From positions 1-6,602 of the forward strand of contig CALCQT010000264.1 in the NCBI GenBank assembly GCA_937894825.1: a DNA stretch of 6,602 bases. The letters run 5' to 3'. Below the pieces are notes generated by a model that saw only the letters and a list, made by a program, of their open reading frames with translations, was not told the origin of the DNA and ran no database searches. Of this stretch, positions 1-6,602 are shown piece by piece (position 1 is the first letter of the stretch; each line of letters starts with the position of its first letter). The position numbers and the translations under genes were made by a program. Source of the stretch: an uncultured Anaerolineaceae bacterium. GTDB taxonomy: Bacteria; Chloroflexota; Anaerolineae; Anaerolineales; Anaerolineaceae.

Positions 1-2
1 CG

Positions 3-344
3 GTTGACGAGCCTCCTGCCGATTTGGAACCTATCGTGGAAGAAACCCCTGTGCCGAACCCGACAGAAGTGGCCGATGAATCTCCTGCCAATCCGGAACC
101 GCCGGTGGAGGAGACGCCTGTACCGGACTCAACGGAAGTGGCTGACGAACCTGCTGCCGACGCGGAACCCACAGCGGAAGAGACGCCAGAACCGGATTCG
201 ACGGAGACGGCTCTCCCGTTAGAAGAGACACCGCTGCCGGACGCAACCGCCACGCCTGATCCGACGGAGACACAAATTGCGACGGATCCCATTCTGCCGG
301 AAACTGTCGAATCTTCGGAAAGCAAGACAACTGCGGGGAACGAC
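3..344 (+). repeat. Acidic Pro/Glu/Thr-rich spacer with 23-residue tandem repeats
   Basis: Residues 1-114 are almost entirely Pro, Glu, Asp, Thr, Ala and Val, with no aromatic residue until W116. Units begin with E-P at bases 27, 96 and 165, a 69-base (23-residue) period. Each carries the core E-E-T-P-x-P-[ND]-x-T-E, at 39, 108 and 177. A shorter fourth copy of the core starts at 222. The first eight residues (3-26) match the tail of a unit (V-x-[DE]-E-P-x-A-D), so the array very probably continues upstream. The units keep their amino acids while codons differ (for example GAA/GAG, CCT/CCG, ACC/ACG). The region is expected to be disordered and extended, acting as a flexible acidic spacer between an upstream domain and the folded part. 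Thr/Ser residues could be glycosylated, which the sequence cannot show. Confidence 0.85.
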
Positions 345-3300
345 CCATGGTTTTATTTAAATATGAACCTCTATCAGTTTCCGACGTTTCAAGAGGTGAT
401 CAAGTACCTTAAAGATAATGCGGCGAGCGGGATGTTTTCCGGTCAGATTCTTGACGTCATGGTAGAGGCTGGAGAATTCACCGATGATTTGACCTTTGAG
501 GGTTTCTCGGAAGATAACTTTCAAAGAATTAATTTTACCGGCGGGTGTTCGCTGGTTGACCTCACTTGTTCCTCACCGACGTCTTCGACACTGAATGGAA
601 CACTGTCCTTCATAAACTCGAACGCTTCCATAACGTTCAAGAATTTTATCTATGCAAATCAGATCCTTCTGAACAACGCGACCAATATCACACTGGAGGG
701 ATCTGCCGGAACGGATAAGACAATTGATATCGTTGACCAGGGCGGCGCCAATTCGATCACCTTTGAAGACAGTACGGGGAACGCAGTTGACGCCATCTCG
801 GTGACTACTACCCAGACAGGCGGGTATGACAATGCGGACATTACAGTGGATGGATTATTGGCGGAAGACATTGAAGCCAATTTCAGTCAGTCGTCCACGA
901 ACCCCAACCCAGGCCGGTCTTTGACGGTCAAAGCGGAGAATATCGCGAAATTTGACCTGTCTTTAATTCCGGTGAACGAGCTGACCTACTATTTTGATCG
1001 TTTGCAAAAGGAATACCGTCTTGCGCAGGCGAGCGATGACGGCGGATCGACCCGGATCGCGGGAAAGATGGACGTTAAGTCGGAGTTCGTGACCGTTCGT
1101 TTCAGCGATCCCAAAAATTCGCTGACGATCAAAACCACCGCCCCGGATTCGGACCTGTTCGTTGATTCTTTCAACAACGATTCCTTCTCGGGTTCTTTAG
1201 CGGTCCTGGGCGATGCGGAACGGGATAATGTGACGATCAACACGGACCTGCTGTTGAAAGGCCAGTCGCTAAAAATCAAGGGGAACGACGTCAGAATTGC
1301 CAAAGACAAAGTCATTTCGACCCGGAAAGTCAATACAACCGGCAGTCCGGATTATGAAACGGCAGCTTCTACCGGGAATTCGGGAAATATCCTGATCGAG
1401 GCTGTTTCACTGGTTTTGGAGAAGGTTAAAATTCTCGCGCATGCTACCGATCCTTTTACCGGCGGCGATGTATCCATCCTGGCTGAAGATACCAATGGTT
1501 GGAATGTCGCGATTCTGGATTGGCTCCGCGAAAATCTTGGCATCCTGATCGGCTCCGGACAGGGCATCTACGTCAACGCGGCTGAAGTGAGCCTTAAAGA
1601 CGTGGTCATCAAAGGAAATCAGGTGGATATCACCGCCAGGAGCGGATATTCCGTCAGTGAAAAACTGGCGGATGAGATCGAACAGGTGCTGAACGCTTCC
1701 GGCGTCGGCGAACTGCTTTCCGCTTTTATCAGCAGCTTTTCAGCGGCGGATATCGCGGCCAAAATAAGCGATCTCGGCATCCTGAACAACGGACTGCTGC
1801 CGATTCCCGTCGGAGTGAATGTCCGCGTGGCGTCTTCGAAAATCAACCTGTCCGGAACGACAAGCATCCGGGCGAAAAACGATATAAACATCCTCTCCTC
1901 CGCCACGGGCAACGCCGACCTGACGATTAAATCGGTCTATTTTTCCCTGGCGGTCGGCGTATCGGTAGCACGGTCACTGATCGATTTGACTGATTCCGCC
2001 TATATCCATAGTGAGGCAGGGAACATTTTGCTTCAATCTGACGCGAATGGCAACGCCAGCGTGACCACCGCGACAAGCGGGAAAGCGGAGAGTAATAAAT
2101 TCCCGTTTTCCGTTGCGGTCGGCGTTTCGGTGATCGATTCACGGACTACGACGGGTAAAGACACGAAACTGAACGCTCATGATTCGGTGAACGTGATTGC
2201 GAATGGTGCGAATATCGGCGGAGCAGACGCCTCCGTTGTGCTGTATGACGGCGGAAACAATGCCGTGACGCTGGCCGTCTATACCGGCGTCTCCAACGTG
2301 CTGGCGAAAGTGGACGGGAAGGTTACCGCGAATACGGTCTCCGACGCCAGATCTTACACCCCGATCGATCTGGCGAAGATCAACCAAGGCTATTCGAACA
2401 GCCTCAACATTCCCAACCATGGCTTGCGCACCGGACAGAAAGTCGTTTACCATGCGGCGGCGTTCCGGGTTCCGATTCCGGGACTGACGGATGGTGAGCA
2501 ATATACTGTTCTCGTAATCGACGCCGATAATATCCGGCTGATTGCGACTGAACCGATCCATTTATCAACCAGCGGCGTTGAGCCGGGGCTGGAACATTCG
2601 TTCACGCCCTACGTTCCGCTTGTGTTCCAACCGGGCGCAGACGTAATCGACGTGAATACTTCGACATTCAAAATTACGGGGCACGGTTTCGCGAATGGCC
2701 AAAAGATCCGCTATTCCAGTATGCAGGAGAACCTGATCGGCGGACTGTTGGACGGCGTAGAATATACGGTTCAATATATTGACGCAAATCAGTTCCAATT
2801 ACTGCTGGATGGGAAGCTGGTCAGCGGGCTTTCGCTCCCCGAATCCGGCAGCGGCGAACAGAGTTTCTGGTTCTTTGACGCGAATAAGAAAAAATCGTTT
2901 ATTCCGGTTCCGGGGACAGCGGGGAGTTCGCCGAATGTCGACAGCGCGGCCAACCAGATTTATCTGCCGGATCATGGCTTTGAAACCGGCGATATGGTCT
3001 ACTACTGGCTGCCGGATGGAACGATTACTCGTGATTTGGCGATCAACTACGGTTTTGAAGCGAACGCAAACGGCGTGCTGAGCGGTTCGAAGCTGAAACT
3101 GACTTATGCCGATGGGCTTGCTGCCGGCGATTCTGTCATTTACCGCGCGGGCGATCATACCGGTATCGGCGGATTGATCGATGGAGGCGAGTACAAGATC
3201 GCGTCCATCACCCTCTGTGATCCGGATGATCCGGACGATACCTGCCGGCTGGTAACGCTGATGGATGCCCTTGGCATTCCTGTTACTTTCGGCGCCATCA

Positions 3301-6300
3301 CGGCGGATCCGGCAAATGTGAACAGCTATACGCCGGTTCATTCGTTGGTTAAGACGATCCAGTATGAACGCGGGAACATTCAAATTGGCGGCCTGAATGA
3401 ATGGGTCGCGTATTACGTCGTCAAAACTGACGATGATCATTTTATGCTGGCGAAGTCACTGGAGGAAGCCGAAGAGATTTCGGGCGGGATCGCGCTTAGC
3501 GTTCCTTCTGACACGAGCGTTACCGGGCATACGCTGGATCTGGGCCTGACCAATGGCATTGGCGTACGGGCTTTGCTGACGACGACGGACACCGTTGCCG
3601 GCGGGTCCTACTTCAATCAGGACCGGACGGCAACGACGTTGATCACCACCTCTATTAAAGAAAAAGTAATGAATGCCACGAAGAACGGTTTTACCAAAGC
3701 ATTCGACTGGATCAAGAAGAAACTGGATCTCGGCGGGTCAAAGAACCCTGAATCCAAGGAGGACACGACCGAAAAGGCGAAATCAGCGATCAGTGTTGCC
3801 GGCGGCGTGGGAATTATTACGAGTATTAACGCGGTGAAAGCGGAGGTTGGCTCAAACGCGATATTGTCCAGTTCACGGGATATCGAAGTTTTTTCCGCCC
3901 TTCGTCATGAGTACGGGATCACGATTGAAAGCGAAACGTCACCGGAAGACGACGCCGGTTCAAAAGGAGCGCTTGGGGCGGCCATTTCCGTTGTCGTGCT
4001 GGTGGACAGCAATAAAGCTCTGATCAGCGACGGCGCTGTGCTGGACGCTGACCGGGATATCCTTATTGACGCAAAAACCAGTTATCCGTCACGTATCCGC
4101 GCCACACTGCTGGCAATTCAGCAGGCGGGCGTCGGGGATATCGTCGGCGTGATCACAGACAGTATGGATTCGACCAGCTTTGTGTTTTACTCATCGTTAT
4201 TCAACGGTCTCGTCCGGAGTGTGGCGGCGGGCAGCGGCAGTGGGGATGACGCGACGAAGATCGGCGTCGCCGGGTCCATGGGCTTTGTCGTGCTGGATTC
4301 AGGCACCGAAGCTCGGATCGGCGACAGGGTCAGGATCAATCAGACAAAACAAAATAATACTCAGAACGTGAAGGTATCGTCCGCCGTGGACGCCAGTTTC
4401 GTCAATGTGGCGGGCAACTTCTCGTTCAATGTCCAGCCGGGGCTGGCAAGAGACAAAAAGATCGAAAGTGTCAAAAAGTTTTTCAAGGACGCTCCGGGCA
4501 GTATATTCAGTCTGTACGGAACGTCCGGAACGAAGAGCGGCGTCGGCGGAAGCGTCTATGTGCCGGTGCTGATCTTCCGCAGTCTGGCGGAGATCGGAAA
4601 TAACACGCTGATCCACGTCGGTGATCAGGGCAGCCTGACGGTAAGCGCGGATACCGCGGTCGATAATTTCACCTTTGTCCAGGCAGGAAGTCAGGCGGCG
4701 GATGGTTTTGCCGTCGCCGGCGCGATTTCCTATACCGGGATTTTCAACACGACCACCGCGCGGATCGCCCCACTGGCGAGAATTCAGGGCGGAAGCGTTG
4801 TGGTAGCCGCAAATGACAATACGCATAACTATGCGTTGTTGGGTTCGCTGGCGAAAGGAACGAGTGCCGGCGTCGGCGTATCCATCGGCGTCAATACGGT
4901 TTTGCGTGAGGTGAACGCGATCATCGGGGACGCCGAAGATGGAAAGGGCGGTCCGTGGCGGGTTGTGTTCAATGATAGCAACAGCGAGCCGATAACGGTG
5001 GAAGCGGTTTCATATTTCAACGGAAACGGCACGGTCACGACGGTTGAAAACGGCGCTGCCGACACGCATGAAACACAGCTCCTTGACGCGGATATCAAGC
5101 CGGGCACCACCCTGACGTACGGCAGCGATACGACCGGTGCGATCGACACGAACGCGGATGCGCAGAAGATTGCCGACGCGTTAAACGCGCTGGCAAGCAT
5201 TCAGGCAGCAGGCGGGGTGACGGTCACGGAAGCGGAAGAGGGCGGTTGGCTGGTCACTTTCAACACGACCGGCGCGAAAGCGTTGATCATCAGCAATAAT
5301 GCGGTTATCGAAGTTTTGGAAAAAGGCGCGCTTGATCAACCTGAACAGCAAAAACTGAATCTGGGCGGCGCGACCCAGGGTGGGTTCCGGCTGATCTTCC
5401 AGGATCAGGCGACGGACGTGCTCCCCTGGGACGCGAGCGAAGCACAGATCACGGCTGCTTTGAACGCGTTGAGCACCATTAAAAATCTTAAGGCTGACGG
5501 CAGCGGAACAGTGACGGTCGCCAGGGATACCGTTTCCGGAGATTTCATTATCACCTTCAACGTTGCCGAGGATCTGGATGAGATCATGTTCGAGGCGCTC
5601 GGTGCACTGGACGGTTCGTTCTACATTAACCAGACCGGCGGCAATCAAATTCAGACGATTTTCAGCAGTTCCCATGACGGGGCCTTTTATCTGACTTATA
5701 AAGGCGCCAAAAGCAAATTGCTGCCTCATGACGCGACTTATGCGCAGATTCTGGATGCGCTGCAGGAACTGAGCACAATCAGCGCGGCCGGCGGCGTAAC
5801 TGTTCAGGCGGCCGATTTCGGAGACGGCGCCGGAACAATCAACATTTCCGGACCATTGGAAGTTCAGGCAAAGGCAAGCGGCGATAACTGGGTGTTCGCG
5901 CTGGCCGCCGCCGCGACGACCGAGAAGAAACCCGGTAGCGGCGGTGGTTCGCAGTCCGGCGGCAGCGGGATGCCGAGAAAACACTGGCAGAAAACCATTC
6001 TGGTTGACCTGAAGTTGGCCGGCCAAAATTTCGGAAGCACCGGATCAAATTCAATGAGTTCGGGCAGCGGCAGCAACGGCAACCAAAAGGTCAAGAATGC
6101 CTTTTCCTTTGCGGGAGACTTCGCGGTCAATGTTCTGATCGATAAGGTCACCGCGGCGATTCGCAATGCCGGCAGGCTGACGGCGAAGAACGTGACGGTG
6201 AACGCGGTCAATGACACCACCCTCAGGGCGGCGACCGGCGCGGCTGCGCTGACGACTAACGGAGAAGGCACTTCTTTTGGGATCGCCGGTTCCGTTTCCT

Positions 6301-6602
6301 TCAATTCGATGGACGGATTTACACGGGCGGCAATCGAAAATGTCAAATTCGGCCCGTCTGCGGAGAATAATATTAAAGCGGAGTTTATAACGGTCAGCGC
6401 TTCACGGACCGGCGACATTTTTGCGCTCGCCGCCGGCGCCGCGGGTGCGCCGAAGGAAAAAGGGATTGCGATCACCGGCTCGGTCGCGATCAGTGTCCTC
6501 AAAAACCGGACAGAAGCCATTTTGAGTAACCTGAAGGCAGGATCCGAAATTGCCGGGCCTGTGACGGTGGAAGCCAAAGACACTTCTCAGATCATCGGTA
6601 GC
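3..6602 (+). CDS. Internal part of a giant repetitive surface protein (adhesin-like), open at both ends
   Basis: The frame beginning at base 3 is open for 2,200 codons with no stop and leaves the window at both ends, so start, stop, signal peptide and anchor are not visible. The translation is rich in Gly, Ala, Val, Thr, Ser, Asn and Asp, and has only four cysteines. In order (residues): P/E/T-rich acidic repeats (1-114), a beta-helix-like region (115-644), beta repeats (645-785), a five-unit HGL/HGF module block (786-1176), more beta repeats (1177-1672), three A-L-x-x-L modules (1685-1956), a Gly/Ser linker (1968-2031) and further beta repeats (2032-2200). This resembles the very large secreted adhesins of environmental bacteria. 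No enzyme motif, RTX nonapeptide array or LPXTG motif is present. A role in adhesion or as an extracellular fibre is inferred from architecture. Coding is certain in my view; family membership is likely; the ligand and secretion route are unknown. Confidence 0.93.
546..569 (+). other. Cysteine pair C-x6-C near the start of the beta-helix region
   Basis: Cys182 and Cys189 (C-S-L-V-D-L-T-C) are the only other cysteines I find in the 2,200 residues. The pair follows the beta-helix entry strand and precedes a Ser/Thr/Pro-rich turn (S-S-P-T-S-S-T). A disulfide-stabilised loop or N-terminal cap is plausible for an exported protein, but pairing cannot be read from sequence. Confidence 0.4.
1650..1790 (+). 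other. Alpha-helical insert within the beta-rich region
   Basis: Residues 550-596 break the strand pattern with spaced hydrophobics and many Ala/Glu/Leu: S-E-K-L-A-D-E-I-E-Q-V-L, then G-E-L-L-S-A-F-I-S-S-F, then A-D-I-A-A-K-I-S-D-L. This suggests two or three amphipathic helices separated by Gly/Ser turns. Flanking residues return to strands on both sides (V-D-I-T-A-R-S before, V-G-V-N-V-R-V-A-S after). It probably packs as a small cap or protrusion on the stalk. No function is assigned. Confidence 0.5.
1935..2357 (+). repeat. First group of Gly/Ala/Val beta repeats (three units)
   Basis: Three degenerate units are visible, at about 1935-2096, 2100-2222 and 2262-2357. Each follows the same plan: a hydrophobic strand like F-S-[LV]-A-V-G-V-S-V, a polar turn (x-S-x-x-x-x-T), a second strand (A-x-[IL]-x-S or T-K-L-N-A), then a strand with alternating residues ending N-I-L-L-Q-S or V-N-V-I-A-N. 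Units 1 and 2 are clearest, sharing A-V-G-V-S-V at 1950 and 2115. The pattern matches the 'G-x-A-x-x-V-x-V-N-x-x-x-x-x-x-A-x-I-x-x-x-A-x-[IV]-x-A' repeat found in many giant adhesins. It is likely a stack of beta-helix coils. The third unit is shorter and leads directly into the HGL/HGF block. Confidence 0.65.
2358..3530 (+). repeat. Block of five degenerate HGL/HGF modules
   Basis: Residues 786-1176 interrupt the beta-repeat stalk. A recurring pattern is [HD]-G-[LF]-x-x-G-[QD]-x-[VI]-x-Y, then about 8-12 residues, then [GP]-G-L-x-D-G-x-x-Y-x-V, then D-x-[DN]-x-[IF]-x-L. Its first position falls at base 2418 (H-G-L-R-T-G-Q), 2682 (H-G-F-A-N-G-Q), 2973 (H-G-F-E-T-G-D), 3111 (D-G-L-A-A-G-D) and 3339 (H-S-L, decayed). 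The G-L-x-D-G part is present in units 1, 2 and 4, changed to G-G-L-N-E-W in unit 5, and not recognisable in unit 3. Spacing varies (88, 97, 46 and 76 residues), so units 3 and 4 may be truncated or fused. I recall similar 'HGF-x-x-GD' modules from phage tail and virion proteins and from other giant adhesins. They probably form small beta-sandwich domains exposed on the stalk, with binding plausible but unproven. Confidence 0.7.
3216..3245 (+). other. Asp-rich loop between two cysteines (possible disulfide and metal site)
   Basis: In the fourth HGL/HGF module, Cys1072 and Cys1081 flank the eight-residue loop D-P-D-D-P-D-D-T. In an otherwise nearly cysteine-free extracellular protein, a pair this close suggests a disulfide closing an acidic hairpin. 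The five Asp residues could bind a divalent metal such as calcium, though the sequence does not match a standard EF-hand or RTX loop. Both roles are inference. Confidence 0.4.
3654..3725 (+). other. Basic amphipathic helix inserted before a beta repeat
   Basis: Residues 1218-1241 read I-K-E-K-V-M-N-A-T-K-N-G-F-T-K-A and then F-D-W-I-K-K-K-L. Hydrophobic and aromatic residues fall three or four apart between lysines, giving an amphipathic, strongly basic helix. A charged Lys/Glu/Ser linker (3732-3782) follows, and then the strand S-A-I-S-V-A-G-G-V-G. It stands out because the rest of the protein is acidic. It could pack against the coil edge or bind acidic partners; this is inference. Confidence 0.5.
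4449..4517 (+). other. Second short basic amphipathic segment between beta repeats
   Basis: Residues 1483-1505 include R-D-K-K-I-E-S-V-K-K-F-F-K-D-A, then P-G-S-I-F-S-L-Y. The composition and position resemble the helix at 3654-3725: just after one strand set and just before the next Gly-rich strand (V-G-G-S-V-Y). The two segments may be equivalent decorations of the stalk. Function unknown. Confidence 0.45.
5055..5870 (+). repeat. Three tandem modules with an A-L-x-x-L helix and a G-V-T-V strand
   Basis: Three degenerate units lie at about 5064-5321, 5349-5606 and 5643-5870. The shared core is a strand ending in a hydrophobic pair, a helix A-Q-x-I-x-x-A-L-x-x-L-[AS]-[ST]-I, a Gly/Ala turn, then [GT]-V-T-V. 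The A-L of the helix falls at bases 5178, 5457 and 5757, so periods are 93 and 100 residues. Units 2 and 3 begin with G-G-F-R-L-I-F and G-A-F-Y-L-T-Y, and units 1 and 2 end with W-L-V-T-F-N and F-I-I-T-F-N. This corresponds to the 'G-x-F-x-L-x-[FY] ... A-L-x-x-L ... G-x-V-x-V' module I recall from planctomycete-type giant proteins and some phage tail proteins. It is probably a small alpha/beta domain inserted into the stalk. The third unit appears shortened at its C-terminal end. Confidence 0.7.
5904..6095 (+). other. Gly/Ser-rich linker with a basic hydrophobic island
   Basis: Residues 1968-2031. A short Ala run (A-A-A-A-T-T-E-K-K) leads into two low-complexity Gly/Ser stretches, at 5934-5969 and 6033-6080. 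Between them is a short non-repetitive island, M-P-R-K-H-W-Q-K-T-I-L-V-D-L-K-L, with a basic start and a likely beta strand. The linker separates the A-L-x-x-L modules from the last beta repeats and probably gives flexibility. I cannot assign a function to the island. Confidence 0.6.
6096..6602 (+). repeat. Third group of beta repeats, running off the window end
   Basis: Three units are visible, at about 6096-6230, 6273-6422 and 6462-6602. Their first strands are F-S-F-A-G-D-F-A-V-N-V-L, F-G-I-A-G-S-V-S-F-N-S and I-A-I-T-G-S-V-A-I-S-V-L. Each is followed by a middle segment with T-A-A-I, R-A-A-I or T-E-A-I-L, and a closing strand V-T-V-N-A-V-N-D, I-T-V-S-A-S-R or V-T-V-E-A-K-D. These are the most regular copies in the window, with V-T-V-x-A as a useful anchor. 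The last unit ends only a few residues before the window edge with the frame still open, so more repeats very probably follow. Confidence 0.7.

Larger units (their letters stand above)
345..1934 (+). other. Beta-helix-like N-terminal part of the folded region
   Basis: Residues 115-644. The opening, at bases 387-506 (residues 129-168), has a short amphipathic helix (F-Q-E-V-I-K-Y-L) followed by D-V-M-V-E-A-G-E-F-T-D-D-L-T-F. This follows the familiar 'I-x-V-x-x-G-x-Y-x-E-x-[LIV]-x-[IV]' entry strand of right-handed parallel beta-helix proteins of the pectate-lyase-like fold. Many short strands ending in Asn/Gly/Ser turns follow, such as N-A-S-I-T-F-K-N-F and N-A-T-N-I-T-L-E-G. Bases 1311-1451 hold a segment V-I-S-T-R-K-V followed by A-A-S-T-G-N-S-G-N-I-L-I-E-A and then I-L-A-H-A. 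I recall this pattern from other giant bacterial repeat proteins. No polysaccharide-lyase catalytic residues are recognisable, so a structural stalk is more likely than an enzyme. The fold call is inference. Confidence 0.6.
3531..5018 (+). repeat. Second group of beta repeats (about seven units plus degenerate segments)
   Basis: After the HGL/HGF block a linker strand (L-D-L-G-L-T-N-G-I-G-V-R-A-L-L-T, from 3534) returns to the stalk pattern. Clear units lie at about 3783-3914 (I-S-V-A-G-G-V-G, then V-K-A-E-V-G-S-N-A), 3966-4088 (L-G-A-A-I-S-V-V-V-L), 4257-4397 (I-G-V-A-G-S-M-G-F-V-V-L), 4536-4670 (V-G-G-S-V-Y-V-P-V-L), 4704-4832 (F-A-V-A-G-A-I-S-Y) and 4863-5018 (A-G-V-G-V-S-I-G-V-N). A partial unit runs from about 4398 to 4454. 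Each has a glycine-rich hydrophobic strand, a middle strand with A-x-I-G or A-x-V-G, and a closing strand such as I-L-I-D-A or V-V-V-A-A-N-D. Intervening stretches are polar, Ser/Gly/Asp-rich or helical. The repeats are very diverged, so unit borders are approximate. Confidence 0.65.

Noticed and set aside
3..344. CRISPR array or other DNA-level repeat
   Set aside because: The 69-base units are adjacent with no spacers, diverge at many synonymous sites and are conserved as protein, so this is a coding repeat.
31..348. Open frames in several frames over the Pro/Glu repeat region, on both strands
   Set aside because: The periodic CCG/GAA/ACG codons keep several frames open by composition. Only the frame starting at base 3 continues into folded-domain sequence.
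363..365. In-frame ATG as a possible true start after the spacer
   Set aside because: There is no Shine-Dalgarno-like sequence at proper distance, no signal peptide follows, and the frame is open with coherent repeats upstream.
387..506. Polysaccharide lyase or other beta-helix enzyme
   Set aside because: The entry strand resembles pectate-lyase-like folds, but I see no recognisable catalytic or metal-binding residues, and the architecture is that of a repetitive surface fibre.
2779..3081. Plus-strand open frame of about 100 codons in another frame, and a similar one at 4180-4371
   Set aside because: Both overlap the main frame, and their translations are Arg/Ser/Trp-rich with no coherent pattern. 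The main frame shows clear repeats across the same bases.
5934..6080. RTX-type calcium-binding nonapeptide repeats in the glycine-rich stretches
   Set aside because: The glycine stretches are Gly/Ser linkers. No tandem G-G-x-G-x-D-x pattern is present here or elsewhere in the window.
5181..6583. Long minus-strand open frames (for example 5181-6026 and 5864-6583), plus others at 2139-2561, 2799-3440 and 4299-4826
   Set aside because: They lie wholly inside the 2,200-codon plus-strand frame and overlap each other in different frames. Their translations show no recognisable domain or repeat logic. They are expected by-products of a long repetitive coding strand with few stop-complement codons.
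3..6602. A hidden defence system, mobile element or RNA gene
   Set aside because: All bases are accounted for by one continuous coding frame. I found no inverted-repeat pairs flanking an insert, no transposase or nuclease motifs, and no structured-RNA-like gap.

Overview
The whole window lies inside one very large plus-strand gene. The frame that starts at base 3 reads 2,200 codons to base 6602 without a stop. Neither the start codon nor the stop codon is in view, so the window is an internal slice of a giant protein of more than 2,200 residues. Residue n lies at bases 3n to 3n+2. I see no second gene, RNA gene, promoter, terminator, mobile element or CRISPR array. The shorter open frames on both strands overlap this frame and do not look like real proteins.

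The product looks like a secreted, repetitive, beta-rich surface protein of the giant adhesin type. Four observations support this: a Pro/Glu/Thr-rich acidic spacer, a parallel beta-helix style opening, about a dozen degenerate 40-55 residue beta repeats, and almost no cysteine (four residues, in two close pairs). From 5' to 3': 3-344 is an acidic P/E/T-rich spacer with a 23-residue repeat. 345-1934 is a beta-helix-like region with one helical insert. 1935-2357 holds the first three Gly/Ala/Val beta repeats. 2358-3530 is a block of five 'HGL/HGF' modules. 3531-5018 returns to beta repeats, interrupted by two short basic amphipathic helices. 5055-5870 holds three modules sharing an A-L-x-x-L helix and a G-V-T-V strand. 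5904-6095 is a Gly/Ser-rich linker. 6096-6602 returns to beta repeats, which run off the end.

The protein therefore reads as a long beta-repeat stalk with two unrelated sets of globular modules inserted between stalk repeats. This suits an extracellular fibre involved in adhesion, cell-cell contact or matrix formation. That function is inferred from architecture only, because no catalytic motif, signal peptide, anchor or secretion signal is in view.

The organism cannot be named. By eye the base composition is mid-range, a little above half G+C. Giant proteins of this style are known from several environmental phyla, including Chlorobi, Chloroflexi, Planctomycetes and Cyanobacteria. The Thr/Pro/Glu spacer is mildly reminiscent of Anaerolineae (Chloroflexi) surface proteins, but this is a weak guess.
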